Assembly: GCF_004339465.1 (NCBI RefSeq)
Contig: NZ_SMFY01000002.1
Location: forward strand, 1,302,001 to 1,366,000
DNA: 64,000 nucleotides
Source: Ancylobacter aquaticus
GTDB taxonomy: Bacteria > Pseudomonadota > Alphaproteobacteria > Rhizobiales > Xanthobacteraceae
Direction of reading: 5' to 3'
A program made the translations under genes and the position numbers. Below are positions 8,277-16,493 of this stretch, one piece after another. Each line of letters begins with the position of its first letter. Within the stretch, counting starts at the first letter, position 1. Below the pieces are notes generated by a model. The model worked only from the letters and a program-made list of their open reading frames with translations. It was not told the DNA's origin and made no database searches.

Positions 8277-9446
8277 TCACACCGGCTTCAGATAGGTTTC
8301 GACCAGTTCGGTCCAGAAGGCGGCACCGATGGGCAGGAGATCGTCGTTGAAATTGTAGCCGGGGTGATGCAGCGGACGGTCCGCCTCAGAGGCCCGCCCG
8401 CCAAGGAAGAAATAGCTGCCCGGCCGCTCCTTCAGCATATAGGCGAAATCCTCGCTGCCCATGCTGGGGCGCGCCATCTCCCGCACCTTCTCCGGCCCGG
8501 CAAACCGGGTCGCGAGATCGCGCAGGAACGCGGTCTCTGCGCTGTGGTTGATGGTGGCGTCATAGCTGCGCTGGTAGTCCACCGTGGCGCTCATCCCGTA
8601 GCTTGCCGCCTGCCCCTCGGCGATCAGCCGGATGCGGCGCTCCAGTTCGTCGCGCACGGCGGGGTCGAAGGAACGGATGCCGATCACCAGCTCGGCGCGG
8701 GCGGGGATGACATTGCTCGCCGCCCCGGCGTTGAAGGCGCCGACGGTGATCACGCTCGGGTCCATCGGGTGGATGTTGCGGGCGACGATGGACTGCAAGG
8801 CCATCACGATGGAGGCGCCCGCCACGATAGGATCGGCCGTCGCCTGCGGCTCGGCGCCGTGCCCCCCGACGCCGTTCACGGTGATGCGGCACTCGTCGAC
8901 CGCCGCCATGATCGGCCCGTCGCGAAACACGAATGTACCGAACGGAACGTCCGGGTCGTTGTGCAGGGCGAACACCGCGTCGCAGGGAAAGCGATCGAAC
9001 AGCCCCTCCTCCACCATGATCTTCGCGCCGCCGAAATTCTCCTCGGCCGGCTGGAAGATGAGATGCACCGTGCCGTCGAAATTCCGCCGCTCGGAAATCG
9101 CCCGCGCCGCGCCGATGAGCATGGCGGTGTGCCCGTCATGGCCGCAGGCATGCATCAGCCCCGGCGTCCGGCTGGCGTAGGGCAGGCCCGTTTCCTCGTG
9201 AATCGGCAGCGCGTCGATGTCGGCGCGCACGCCGACCGAGCGGCCGCTTGTGCCGCTGGACAGGGTGGCGACAAGCCCGGTGCGGGCGAGGCCGCGCGTG
9301 ACGCGGTAGCCGAGCGCGGTGAGCTCGCGGGCGATGACATCGGAGGTGCGGACCTCCTCGAGGCCGAGCTCGGGATGGGCATGCAGGTCCCGACGCAGCG
9401 CGACCAGCTCGGGCATCGCATTGGTGAGCATGGCGCGAGCGTTCAT
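8277..9446 (-). CDS. M20 family metallo-amidohydrolase (hippurate/IAA-amino-acid hydrolase-like)
   Basis: A 389-residue M20D-type peptidase/amidohydrolase. Metal ligands are in place: Cys and His in MHACGHDGH (about 100-108), Glu-Glu in PAEEN (about 137), and the C-terminal HHPGYNFND. Such enzymes hydrolyse N-acyl amino acids in the cytoplasm. It starts 3 bases from the end of a permease gene of an amino-acid importer, so the importer probably brings in its substrate. The LysR gene follows after 33 bases. Confidence 0.9.
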   Translation of the reverse strand: MNARAMLTNAMPELVALRRDLHAHPELGLEEVRTSDVIARELTALGYRVTRGLARTGLVATLSSGTSGRSVGVRADIDALPIHEETGLPYASRTPGLMHACGHDGHTAMLIGAARAISERRNFDGTVHLIFQPAEENFGGAKIMVEEGLFDRFPCDAVFALHNDPDVPFGTFVFRDGPIMAAVDECRITVNGVGGHGAEPQATADPIVAGASIVMALQSIVARNIHPMDPSVITVGAFNAGAASNVIPARAELVIGIRSFDPAVRDELERRIRLIAEGQAASYGMSATVDYQRSYDATINHSAETAFLRDLATRFAGPEKVREMARPSMGSEDFAYMLKERPGSYFFLGGRASEADRPLHHPGYNFNDDLLPIGAAFWTELVETYLKPV

Positions 9447-9448
9447 CC

Positions 9449-10318
9449 TCAGGCACTCCAGGTTGGTAGTCTCTTTTCGAAATAGCGGAAACCCGCGACG
9501 AGCAGTGCGGTGAGGATCAGATAGATCAACGCCAGCAGCAACAGCGGCTCATAGGTCAGGAATGTGACCTGCCGCACCTTGGACACGACTGCATAGACGT
9601 CGATCACCGTGATGGTGGCGACCAGCGGCGTGGCCTTCAGTTGCAGCACCATCTCGCCATTGAGCGTGGGCAGCGCGCGGTGCACGGCGCGCGGCAGCCA
9701 GATGCGCCAGAACAGCTTCCAGCGGCTCATGCCATAGGCGCGCGCCGCCTCCAGCTCGCCGCGCGGCACGCCGGCGAAAGCACCACGCATCACCTCGCCC
9801 TCATAGGCCGCGAAAGAGAAGGTCAGCGCCGCCACGCCATAGGGCCAGGCTTCGCGCAGATAAGGCCAGAGGAAGGACTGGCGGATTTCCGGAAACTGCG
9901 GAAACAGCGAACCGAGCCCGAAATAAAGCAGCCAGAGCTGCAGCAGCAGCGGCGTGCCGCGAATGACTGTGCAGAAGCCCCGGGCCGGCACGCACAGCCA
10001 CCACGGGCCTGTCACCTGCGCCAGCCCGAGCGGCACGGCCAGAAAGAAGCCGAGGATCGACGTGCTCGCCAGCATCGCCAGCGTGACGCCGACACCCCAG
10101 ACGATCGCCCCGGCATAGTTCGGCAGCCAGTCCCAGCGCATGAACCAGGCGGCGCAGAACACGATCCCCGCCCCCACTGCCATGAGCGCAATGCGGTGCG
10201 GCTTGAGCAGCGCCCGCCCACTCGGCAGGGCGGTCAGCGCCGTGGCGTCGACCGTGCTTTCCTCCGGCGGCAGCTCGATCCGCGTTTCGGGCGTGGCGGC
10301 CCGTTGCTCGCGGCTCAT
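9449..10318 (-). CDS. Polar amino-acid ABC transporter permease
   Basis: A 289-residue HisM/GlnP-type permease with about five hydrophobic segments and the family loop EAARAYGMSRWKLFWRIWLP. It has a long polar N-terminal extension (first about 45 residues) not usual in the family. It overlaps the preceding permease gene by four bases. Pairs with the permease at 10315-11034 to form a heterodimeric channel for an amino acid or derivative. Confidence 0.9.
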   Translation of the reverse strand: MSREQRAATPETRIELPPEESTVDATALTALPSGRALLKPHRIALMAVGAGIVFCAAWFMRWDWLPNYAGAIVWGVGVTLAMLASTSILGFFLAVPLGLAQVTGPWWLCVPARGFCTVIRGTPLLLQLWLLYFGLGSLFPQFPEIRQSFLWPYLREAWPYGVAALTFSFAAYEGEVMRGAFAGVPRGELEAARAYGMSRWKLFWRIWLPRAVHRALPTLNGEMVLQLKATPLVATITVIDVYAVVSKVRQVTFLTYEPLLLLALIYLILTALLVAGFRYFEKRLPTWSA

Positions 10319-11034
10319 CGCGCCGACCAGCCGCGCCGGGCGCGGGCCTCGATGAGGCGGATGACGAGACTGGAGACCAGCGTCAACAGCAGATAGAGCG
10401 CGCCCGCAGCGCAGAAAAACAGCATGTAGGCTTTCGTGGTGCCCGCCGCCTGCCGTGTCACCAGTGTCAGTTCGCTGAAGCCCACCACCGCGAGCAGCGC
10501 CGTATCCTTGGTGCAGATGAGCCAGAGATTGGAGAGCCCCGGCAGCGCATGCGGCAGCATGGCCGGCATGGTGACGCGCCGCATGATCATCAGCGGCGAC
10601 ATGCCGAAGGCCCGGGCGGCCTCGATCTGGCCGCCCGGCACGGCGAGGATCGCCCCGCGCAGCACTTCGGTCGAATAGGCCCCCTGCACCACGCCGATGA
10701 CGAAGATGCCCGCCGCCAGCCCGCTAATGTCGATCGAGCCAAAGCCCAGCGCGGCGCTGGCGCGGTTGAGCAGGTCCGTGCCGGCGTAATAGAGCAGCAG
10801 GATCAGCACCAGTTCCGGCACGGCGCGCACGAGCGTGGTGTAGACTTCCATGAGGTCCCGCACCACCGGGCCGCCATAGAGCTTGCCAAAGGCGCCGCCC
10901 GTGCCGAGCACGAGGCCGAGCGAATAACCGCCGAGCGCGATCTTGATCGAGTTCATCAGGCCGGCAAGCAGCACGCCGCCCCAGCCGGGCGGCTCAAGTG
11001 CCAGCAGGCCCCAATTGATCATGTCAGCCGCCAT
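10315..11034 (-). CDS. Polar amino-acid ABC transporter permease
   Basis: A 239-residue HisQ-type permease from the ATG at 11034 (MAADMINW); an in-frame start at 11061 would add nine residues without recognisable sequence. The EAA-like loop IEAARAFGMSPLMIMRRVTMP and several membrane helices are present. It is separated from the binding-protein gene by a GC-rich hairpin region, as often seen where the binding protein must be made in excess. Confidence 0.9.
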   Translation of the reverse strand: MAADMINWGLLALEPPGWGGVLLAGLMNSIKIALGGYSLGLVLGTGGAFGKLYGGPVVRDLMEVYTTLVRAVPELVLILLLYYAGTDLLNRASAALGFGSIDISGLAAGIFVIGVVQGAYSTEVLRGAILAVPGGQIEAARAFGMSPLMIMRRVTMPAMLPHALPGLSNLWLICTKDTALLAVVGFSELTLVTRQAAGTTKAYMLFFCAAGALYLLLTLVSSLVIRLIEARARRGWSAR

Positions 11035-11105
11035 GAGCCCCTCTCGGCCTTGGAGAAGCACAGGCCGACGCCAGGCGCCGGCTTAGAGAGTACCGGCCCG
11101 CGTCG

Positions 11106-11135
11106 GGCGCCGGCTTGGGATCACGGGCCGGCGCC
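11106..11135 (-). terminator. GC-rich hairpin between binding-protein and permease genes
   Basis: GGCGCCGGC (11106-11114) pairs perfectly with GCCGGCGCC (11127-11135) around a 12-base loop. It lies downstream of the binding-protein stop at 11161, within the minus-strand operon. No T-run follows, so partial termination or mRNA stabilisation of the upstream gene is more likely than full termination. Confidence 0.45.
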
Positions 11136-11160
11136 GCGCGCCGGCCGGGCCCGCTAGCGC

Positions 11161-11943
11161 TCAGCCGCCATAGACGTCGAAGTCGAAATACTTCTTCGAG
11201 AAGGTGTCATAGGTGCCGTCGGCACGGATCGCCTTGATCGCGGCGTTGATCTTGTCCTTCAGCGCGGTCTCGTCCTTGCGCAGGCCCACCCCCACGCCGG
11301 CGCCGAGGATTTCCGGGTCGTCCTTCACATTGCCCTTCAGGTCGCAGCACTGCTTGCCCTGGTCGGACTTCAGAAAGGCGTCGAGCGCGATGGCGTCGGC
11401 CTGCACCGCGTCCAGCCGGCCGGCGGCGAGGTCGGCATTGGCCTCGTCCTGCGTCTGGTATTCCTTCACGGTCGCGCCGGCGCCGCCGAAATATTTGGTG
11501 GCGTAGTCCTGGTGGATGGTGGCGACCTGGACGCCGATGGTCTTGCCCTTGAGGCCTTCCGGCGTCGCCGCGAATTTCTCGCTCTTCGGGCCGATCACGC
11601 CGGTGGGCGTGTTGTAGTACTTGTCGGAGAAATCGATGGTCTTCAGCCGCTCCGGCGTGATCGACATCGAGCCGACGATCATGTCGATCTTCTTGGATGT
11701 CAGCGCCGGGATGATGCCGTCCCACGCGACCGGGGTGATGACGCATTCGAGCTTGGCCTGCTTGCATATGGCCTGCATGAACTCGACTTCCCAGCCTTCC
11801 CAGTTGCCGCCGGCGTCCGGCGAGGCGAAGGGCGGATAGGGTTCGGCGGCGAAGCCGACCTTGAGCGGCTCGGCGGCCGCGCCACAGACGCCGGCAACGC
11901 CGATGATGGCGGCGGCGATCATCGTCCTGAATGCGTGGTTCAT
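11161..11943 (-). CDS. Amino-acid ABC transporter substrate-binding protein
   Basis: A 260-residue family 3 binding protein with a Sec signal peptide (hydrophobic AAAIIGVAGVCGAAA, cleavage near residue 24). The family motif GWEVEFMQAICKQ and MIVGSMSITPERLKTIDFSDKYY are clear. It captures an amino acid or derivative in the periplasm for the two permeases downstream. The ATPase is encoded just upstream. Confidence 0.92.
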   Translation of the reverse strand: MNHAFRTMIAAAIIGVAGVCGAAAEPLKVGFAAEPYPPFASPDAGGNWEGWEVEFMQAICKQAKLECVITPVAWDGIIPALTSKKIDMIVGSMSITPERLKTIDFSDKYYNTPTGVIGPKSEKFAATPEGLKGKTIGVQVATIHQDYATKYFGGAGATVKEYQTQDEANADLAAGRLDAVQADAIALDAFLKSDQGKQCCDLKGNVKDDPEILGAGVGVGLRKDETALKDKINAAIKAIRADGTYDTFSKKYFDFDVYGG

Positions 11944-11971
11944 GGTCTTCCCCTCTGGTTTTCGGGCTTTT

Positions 11972-12745
11972 TCAGTGGCTGGAACTGATGAATTTCCTCA
12001 GCAGCTCCGACTTCGGGTCGCCGAAGATCTGCTCCGGCGGTCCTTGTTCCTCGATCACGCCATGGGCGAGGAACACGATGTGGCTGGCGACGTTGCGGGC
12101 GAACTTCATCTCGTGCGTCACGAGGATCATCGTCCGCTGCTCCTTCGCCAGATCGCCGATGACGCCCAGAACCTCGCCGACCAGTTCGGGATCGAGGGCG
12201 GAGGTCGGCTCGTCGAACAGCATCGCGTGCGGCTGGATTGCCAAAGCCCGCGCAATGGCCGCGCGCTGCTGCTGGCCGCCGGAAAGGAAGGCCGGGTAGA
12301 CGTCGCGCTTGTCGAACAGCCCGACGCGCCGCAGCAGCGCCTCGCCGCGCGCGACCGCCTCGGCCTTCGGCACGCCGAGCACATGCACCGGCGCCTCGAT
12401 GACGTTTTGGATGATGGTCATGTGCTGCCAGAGGTTGAAGCTCTGGAACACCATGCCGAGGCGCGCGCGCAGGCGCTGCACCTGCCGGCGATCCGACGGG
12501 GCGAGGCCGCCATGGCCGTCGGCGCGCAGGGCGATCTCCTCGCCGTGGATCGCCACCGAGCCGCTGCTCGGCACCTCCAGCATGTTGATGCAGCGCAGGA
12601 AGGTGGACTTGCCGGAACCGGAGCCGCCGATGATGGCGATGACTTCGCCTTCGCGCGCCGTAAGCGAGATGCCCTTGAGGACCTCCAGAGCGCCGAAGCG
12701 CTTGTGCAGGTCGCGAACGGCGATGGCCTCGGCGCGCTCCGTCAT
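11972..12745 (-). CDS. Amino-acid ABC transporter ATP-binding protein
   Basis: A 257-residue HisP/GlnQ-type ATPase from the ATG at 12745. Walker A (IGGSGSGKSTFLRCIN), signature (FLSGGQQQRAAIARALA) and Walker B (AMLFDEPTSALDPE) are intact. First gene of the minus-strand importer operon, which continues through the binding protein, two permeases and the M20 hydrolase. The opposing plus-strand operon begins at 12991. Confidence 0.92.
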   Translation of the reverse strand: MTERAEAIAVRDLHKRFGALEVLKGISLTAREGEVIAIIGGSGSGKSTFLRCINMLEVPSSGSVAIHGEEIALRADGHGGLAPSDRRQVQRLRARLGMVFQSFNLWQHMTIIQNVIEAPVHVLGVPKAEAVARGEALLRRVGLFDKRDVYPAFLSGGQQQRAAIARALAIQPHAMLFDEPTSALDPELVGEVLGVIGDLAKEQRTMILVTHEMKFARNVASHIVFLAHGVIEEQGPPEQIFGDPKSELLRKFISSSH

Positions 12746-12990
12746 CGGATGGGCGCCTCCGGAGGCTGACACCAAGGCGTCTGGCTCATGCCGTCTCCCT
12801 TTCCCGCCTCATCCACCGCCGACCATTTGCCGGAAATCCCGACGCAAATGGCGGGCCGCCGACACGCGCGCCCCTCTCACGGGCTAACGGTGCACTTTCC
12901 CTCACAGTTATTCAAGCGTATAACAAAATCACAGGCGATGTTTTTGTGCAGTGCCAAAATTTCGGCAATTGATGATCAAAGAGGTAGCAG
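12746..12990. promoter_or_regulatory. Divergent promoter region between importer operon and dimethylargininase-like operon
   Basis: This 245-bp gap separates the ATPase start (12745, minus) and the deiminase-like gene (12991, plus). Its right half, from about 12898, is distinctly AT-rich compared with the surroundings, and a GAGG ribosome site precedes 12991. The BetI-type repressor encoded at 13866 may act here, but I could not define a convincing operator. Confidence 0.4.
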
Positions 12991-13869
12991 ATGTCCGCTT
13001 TTGGATCTCAGGATATGTCGGCACCGCTGCAGCGCGTCCTGATGCGCCGCCCGGGCGCCAGCCTGATGAATGCGGACCCGGCGCAGTGGCATTATGGCCC
13101 GACGTTCGACGGCACGAGAGCGGTTCACCAGTACCGTGAGTTCGCTCGTCTCATCGAGCAGTCCGGCACCGAGATCATCTGGCTCGACGACGAGGGCGAC
13201 GGGCTGGCCGACGCGATGTTCACCCATGATCCCTCGCTGATGTCGGACCACGGCGCGATCATCCTGCGCATGGGCAAGCCGCTGCGCGCCGGGGAGCCCG
13301 CGCTGCACGAGAAGGCCTATGCCGAGCGGCAGATTCCGATCCTCGGGCGCATCGAGGCCCCCGGCACGGTCGAGGGCGGCGACTGCGTGTGGCTCGATGC
13401 GCGCACCCTCATCGTCGGGCGCGGGGTGCGCACCAACCAGCAGGGCATCGACCAGCTCGGCGCCCTCCTCGCCCCCCATGGCATTGCCGTGCTCGGCTTC
13501 GACCTGCCGCTCTGGCAGGGGGAAGACGCCTGCCTTCACCTCATGAGCGTCATCAGCCCGCTGGCCGACGACCTCGCGCTCGTCTTCGCGCCGTTGCTGC
13601 CGGCGGCGTTCTACCAGTTGCTCAAGGCGCGCGGCATCCGCCTGGTCGAGGCGCCCGCCGACGAGTTCCACGCCAGCAACGGCCTGTCGCTGAACGTGCT
13701 GCCCACCCGGCCGAGCGAGGTGATCATGGTCGAGGGCTTCCCCGCGACCCGCGCCGCCATGGAAGCCGCCGGCTGCACGGTGTCGACCTTCGCCGCCGAT
13801 GCACTGTGCATCGCCTGCGAGGGCGGCCCGACCTGCCTGACGCGCCCCGTGCTGCGTCGAGCGGCATGA
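12991..13869 (+). CDS. Dimethylargininase / arginine deiminase superfamily hydrolase
   Basis: A 292-residue protein of the guanidino-group-modifying superfamily. Expected catalytic features are visible: MFTHDP near 76-81, the substrate-binding EGGD (128-131), catalytic His183 (CLHLMS) and nucleophile Cys282 (CEGGPTCLTRP). Length fits dimethylarginine dimethylaminohydrolase (DDAH) better than arginine deiminase (about 400). DDAH converts methylated arginines to citrulline and methylamines. A second ATG at 13015 is possible. The stop overlaps the next gene (ATGA). The divergent amino-acid importer may supply the substrate. Confidence 0.82.
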   Translation: MSAFGSQDMSAPLQRVLMRRPGASLMNADPAQWHYGPTFDGTRAVHQYREFARLIEQSGTEIIWLDDEGDGLADAMFTHDPSLMSDHGAIILRMGKPLRAGEPALHEKAYAERQIPILGRIEAPGTVEGGDCVWLDARTLIVGRGVRTNQQGIDQLGALLAPHGIAVLGFDLPLWQGEDACLHLMSVISPLADDLALVFAPLLPAAFYQLLKARGIRLVEAPADEFHASNGLSLNVLPTRPSEVIMVEGFPATRAAMEAAGCTVSTFAADALCIACEGGPTCLTRPVLRRAA

Positions 13870-14537
13870 GCCGCCGGGATTTCCATAGGGCCACCGAGGC
13901 CGAGCGTCGCCACGACCTCATCGAGGCGACGCTGGACTGCATTTCCGAAGCCGGCCTGCAGGGCGCGACCGTACGGCAGATCGCCACCAAGGCGGGCGTG
14001 ACGGCGGGCCTGATCCGGCACTATTTCGCGTCCAAAGATGTCATCCTCCAGGAAGCCTACAAGGTGGTCATCGCCCGGCTGACCGAGAAGGCGAAGAACC
14101 TCGATGGCACGCCGGAGGAACGGCTCTCCAGCTTCATCTTCGTCAATCTGACCGAGCCGGTCGCCAACAGCCGCAGCCTGTCGCTCTGGGCGGCCTTCAT
14201 CAGCCGGGTCAGTGTCGACCCCGCCCTCGCGACGATCCACCGCGAGGGCTATCTGAGCTTCCGCCAGGAACTGGAACAGCTGCTGGCCGACGTCCTCGCC
14301 GCCAAGGGCGAGAGCGTCCACCCCGCGCGCAACCGCGCGCTCGCCATCGCGGTGAACGGCGTCCTCGACGGCCTCTGGCTGGAGGGCTGCCTCGCCGGTG
14401 AACTGTTCGAGGAAAGCGAGCTGGTCTCGATCGCCTTTTCCTCCATCGAGGCGCTGATCGGCCACCCGATCAAGGCGCCGGCCCCAACCGACATGGACCG
14501 GGAGTACCGCGATGCGCTACGCATCCATCACCGATAG
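13866..14537 (+). CDS. TetR-family transcriptional regulator, BetI type
   Basis: A 223-residue regulator from the ATG at 13866, which overlaps the stop of the upstream gene; a much longer frame running back to 13389 is only a shadow. The N-terminal helix-turn-helix (about 31-55: TVRQIATKAGVTAGLIRHYF) and a BetI-like C-terminal ligand domain (NGVLDGLWLEG) are evident. It probably represses this plus-strand operon or the divergent importer. Its 3' end overlaps the aminotransferase gene by 26 bases. Confidence 0.88.
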   Translation: MSRRDFHRATEAERRHDLIEATLDCISEAGLQGATVRQIATKAGVTAGLIRHYFASKDVILQEAYKVVIARLTEKAKNLDGTPEERLSSFIFVNLTEPVANSRSLSLWAAFISRVSVDPALATIHREGYLSFRQELEQLLADVLAAKGESVHPARNRALAIAVNGVLDGLWLEGCLAGELFEESELVSIAFSSIEALIGHPIKAPAPTDMDREYRDALRIHHR

Positions 14538-15702
14538 GCTCGCCCGCCTTGGCTCCGAGAAATGGGCGGTGCATGTCGAGGCGCGCCGTCGCAAGGAACG
14601 AGGCCTGCCGATCATCGAGCTGACGATCGGCGAGCCCGACCTTCCGCCGCATGAGCGGCTGATCGCCGAGGCGACACGCTCCATGGCGGCCGGCCGCCAC
14701 CGCTATTCCAACGGACGCGGGGAACAGGTCGTCGTCGATGCGCTGGTGCGGAAATATTCCCGGCGCCGTCCGGACGTGACCGCCGAGAACGTGCTGTGCT
14801 TCCCCGGGACCCAGACGGCGCTTTTCGCCGTCATGCTCGGCCTTGTCGAGGCGGGCGACGGAGTGCTGGTGGGCGATCCGCTTTACGCCACCTATGAGGG
14901 CGTGGTCCGCGCGACCGGCGCCGACATGATCCCCGTGCCGCTGCGCCCGGAAAAGGGCTTCCACATGCAGGCCGAGGACCTTGAGCGGGCCATCACGCCG
15001 CAGTGCCGCGTGCTGCTGCTCAACACCCCGCACAACCCGACCGGCGCGGTGCTGACCGCCGAGGAGATTGCCGCCATTGGCGAGGTGTGCCGCCGGCACG
15101 ACCTCTGGATCGTCTCCGACGAGGTCTATGAGGAACTGATCTTTGAGGGCGGCTTCGCCTCGCCCTTCGACATTCCCGCGCTGGCCGAGCGCACCATCGC
15201 CTGCTCCTCCATCTCGAAGTCGCACGCCGCGCCGGGCTTCCGCAGCGGCTGGGCGATCGGGCCGGCGGAGCTATGCGGCCGGCTGCTATCGGTCTCGGAG
15301 ACCATGCTGTTCGGGCAGCAGCCCTTCATCGCCGACATGACCGCCTATGCGCTCGACAACCCCGTCGACACGGCGGACATCATGCGGCGTTCCTACCGCC
15401 GGCGCGTCGACATCATCCTCGCCGCCCTGTCGGGCGCGCCGGGGCTGGTGCCCTTCCCGCCCGAGGCCGGCATGTTCATTGTCGTCGATGTGAGCGGCAC
15501 CGGCATGAGTGGCGAGGACTTCGCCTGGGCCCTGCTCGACGAAGAGGAAGTCGCGGTCATGCCGGGCTCCTCCTTCGGCGCCGGCGGCAGCGATTTCGTC
15601 CGCATCAGCCTGACGGTGCCGGACGACAGGATCGAGGAAGCCTGCCGGCGCATGGCGGGGCTGGCCGCGCGTTCGGTGCGGCGGAAGGCCCGGCGGGCCT
15701 AG
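14512..15702 (+). CDS. Pyridoxal-phosphate aminotransferase, class I/II
   Basis: A 396-residue fold-type I aminotransferase. Key residues: NTPHNPTG (171-178), Asp203 in SDEVYEEL, and the PLP Schiff-base Lys236 in SSISKSHAAPGFR. It transfers an amino group between an amino acid and a 2-oxo acid. Co-transcription with a dimethylargininase-like enzyme and BetI-type regulator suggests it handles the amino acid produced by that enzyme. Starts inside the end of the regulator gene. Confidence 0.9.
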   Translation: MRYASITDRLARLGSEKWAVHVEARRRKERGLPIIELTIGEPDLPPHERLIAEATRSMAAGRHRYSNGRGEQVVVDALVRKYSRRRPDVTAENVLCFPGTQTALFAVMLGLVEAGDGVLVGDPLYATYEGVVRATGADMIPVPLRPEKGFHMQAEDLERAITPQCRVLLLNTPHNPTGAVLTAEEIAAIGEVCRRHDLWIVSDEVYEELIFEGGFASPFDIPALAERTIACSSISKSHAAPGFRSGWAIGPAELCGRLLSVSETMLFGQQPFIADMTAYALDNPVDTADIMRRSYRRRVDIILAALSGAPGLVPFPPEAGMFIVVDVSGTGMSGEDFAWALLDEEEVAVMPGSSFGAGGSDFVRISLTVPDDRIEEACRRMAGLAARSVRRKARRA

Positions 15703-15776
15703 AGGATCGACCGGGTTCGCTCCGCCAGTTCAATGTTTTGTGGGCCGACTGCCGGTGGCTCGCGGCCCGAGAACCG

Positions 15777-16493
15777 TCAATCGCCCTCATTCTGCGTCGG
15801 CAGACGTGGCGCAAGGCCAGCAGCCGCATAGGCCTGCATGGCGGCGACTGAGGAGAGCACGGCGATGAACTGCTGCGCGGCATGCAGATGCGGCGACGTG
15901 CCAAGGATCGCGGCGGAGAACCCGGTCACGCAGCCGATCTCGTCCGGCAAGGGCCCGATGAGGTCGATGCCGTCGACCATCATCAGTTCGCTGATCTGCT
16001 GGATAGCGAGATCGGTCTCGCCGCTCACCAGTTTCTCGGCGGTCAGGCCGAAAGGAATGACAACGGCCTTTTCCCGGACGACGTCCGCAATGCCGAGTTG
16101 CTCGATGAGTTTCTCGAAATAGATTCCGCTGGCACCCGCCTTGGAATAGGCAATGGCCCGGCAATCGAGCAACGCCCGGCGGAAGGCGTCGGGGGTGGCG
16201 ATATCCGGCTTCGGCTGCCCGCGTCCGACGGCCAGCCCGAGAATGGCATTGGCAAGGGGGGTGCGCGTGCGCGGCGCGATGAAACCCAGCTCGGCGAGTT
16301 CGTCAATCGCCTCGTCGGCCAGGACGACGACGTCGGACCGCTCGCCCGCCTTCAACGCCTTGACGATCATGGATGTCGGCTCCCAGACAGCGCTGACGCG
16401 CGCGCCGGTTTGCCTTTCAAAGGCCGGGATCAGGATCGGCTCGATCACCCCCTGCAGCGCGTAGCCGCCCCTCATCGTCACGGTCTCGGTCAT
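15777..16493 (-). CDS. ModA-like periplasmic-binding-fold protein lacking a signal peptide
   Basis: A 238-residue protein of the ModA/SBP_bac_11 family (molybdate-binding fold). It begins directly with the first strand of the domain (MTETVTMRGGYALQGVIEPIL) and shows no signal peptide, so it should stay in the cytoplasm. Family segments such as SDVVVLADEAIDEL and YSKAGASGIYFEKLIEQLG are present. It overlaps the FMN dehydrogenase gene by four bases. No ABC permease or ATPase of the molybdate type is nearby. A cytoplasmic ligand-binding or enzymatic role is possible; its function is unknown. Confidence 0.7.
   Translation of the reverse strand: MTETVTMRGGYALQGVIEPILIPAFERQTGARVSAVWEPTSMIVKALKAGERSDVVVLADEAIDELAELGFIAPRTRTPLANAILGLAVGRGQPKPDIATPDAFRRALLDCRAIAYSKAGASGIYFEKLIEQLGIADVVREKAVVIPFGLTAEKLVSGETDLAIQQISELMMVDGIDLIGPLPDEIGCVTGFSAAILGTSPHLHAAQQFIAVLSSVAAMQAYAAAGLAPRLPTQNEGD

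Noticed and set aside
13389-13865. N-terminal extension of the BetI-type regulator
   Set aside because: It is antiphase to the dimethylargininase-like gene and has no regulator sequence; the ATGA junction at 13866 gives a normal length.
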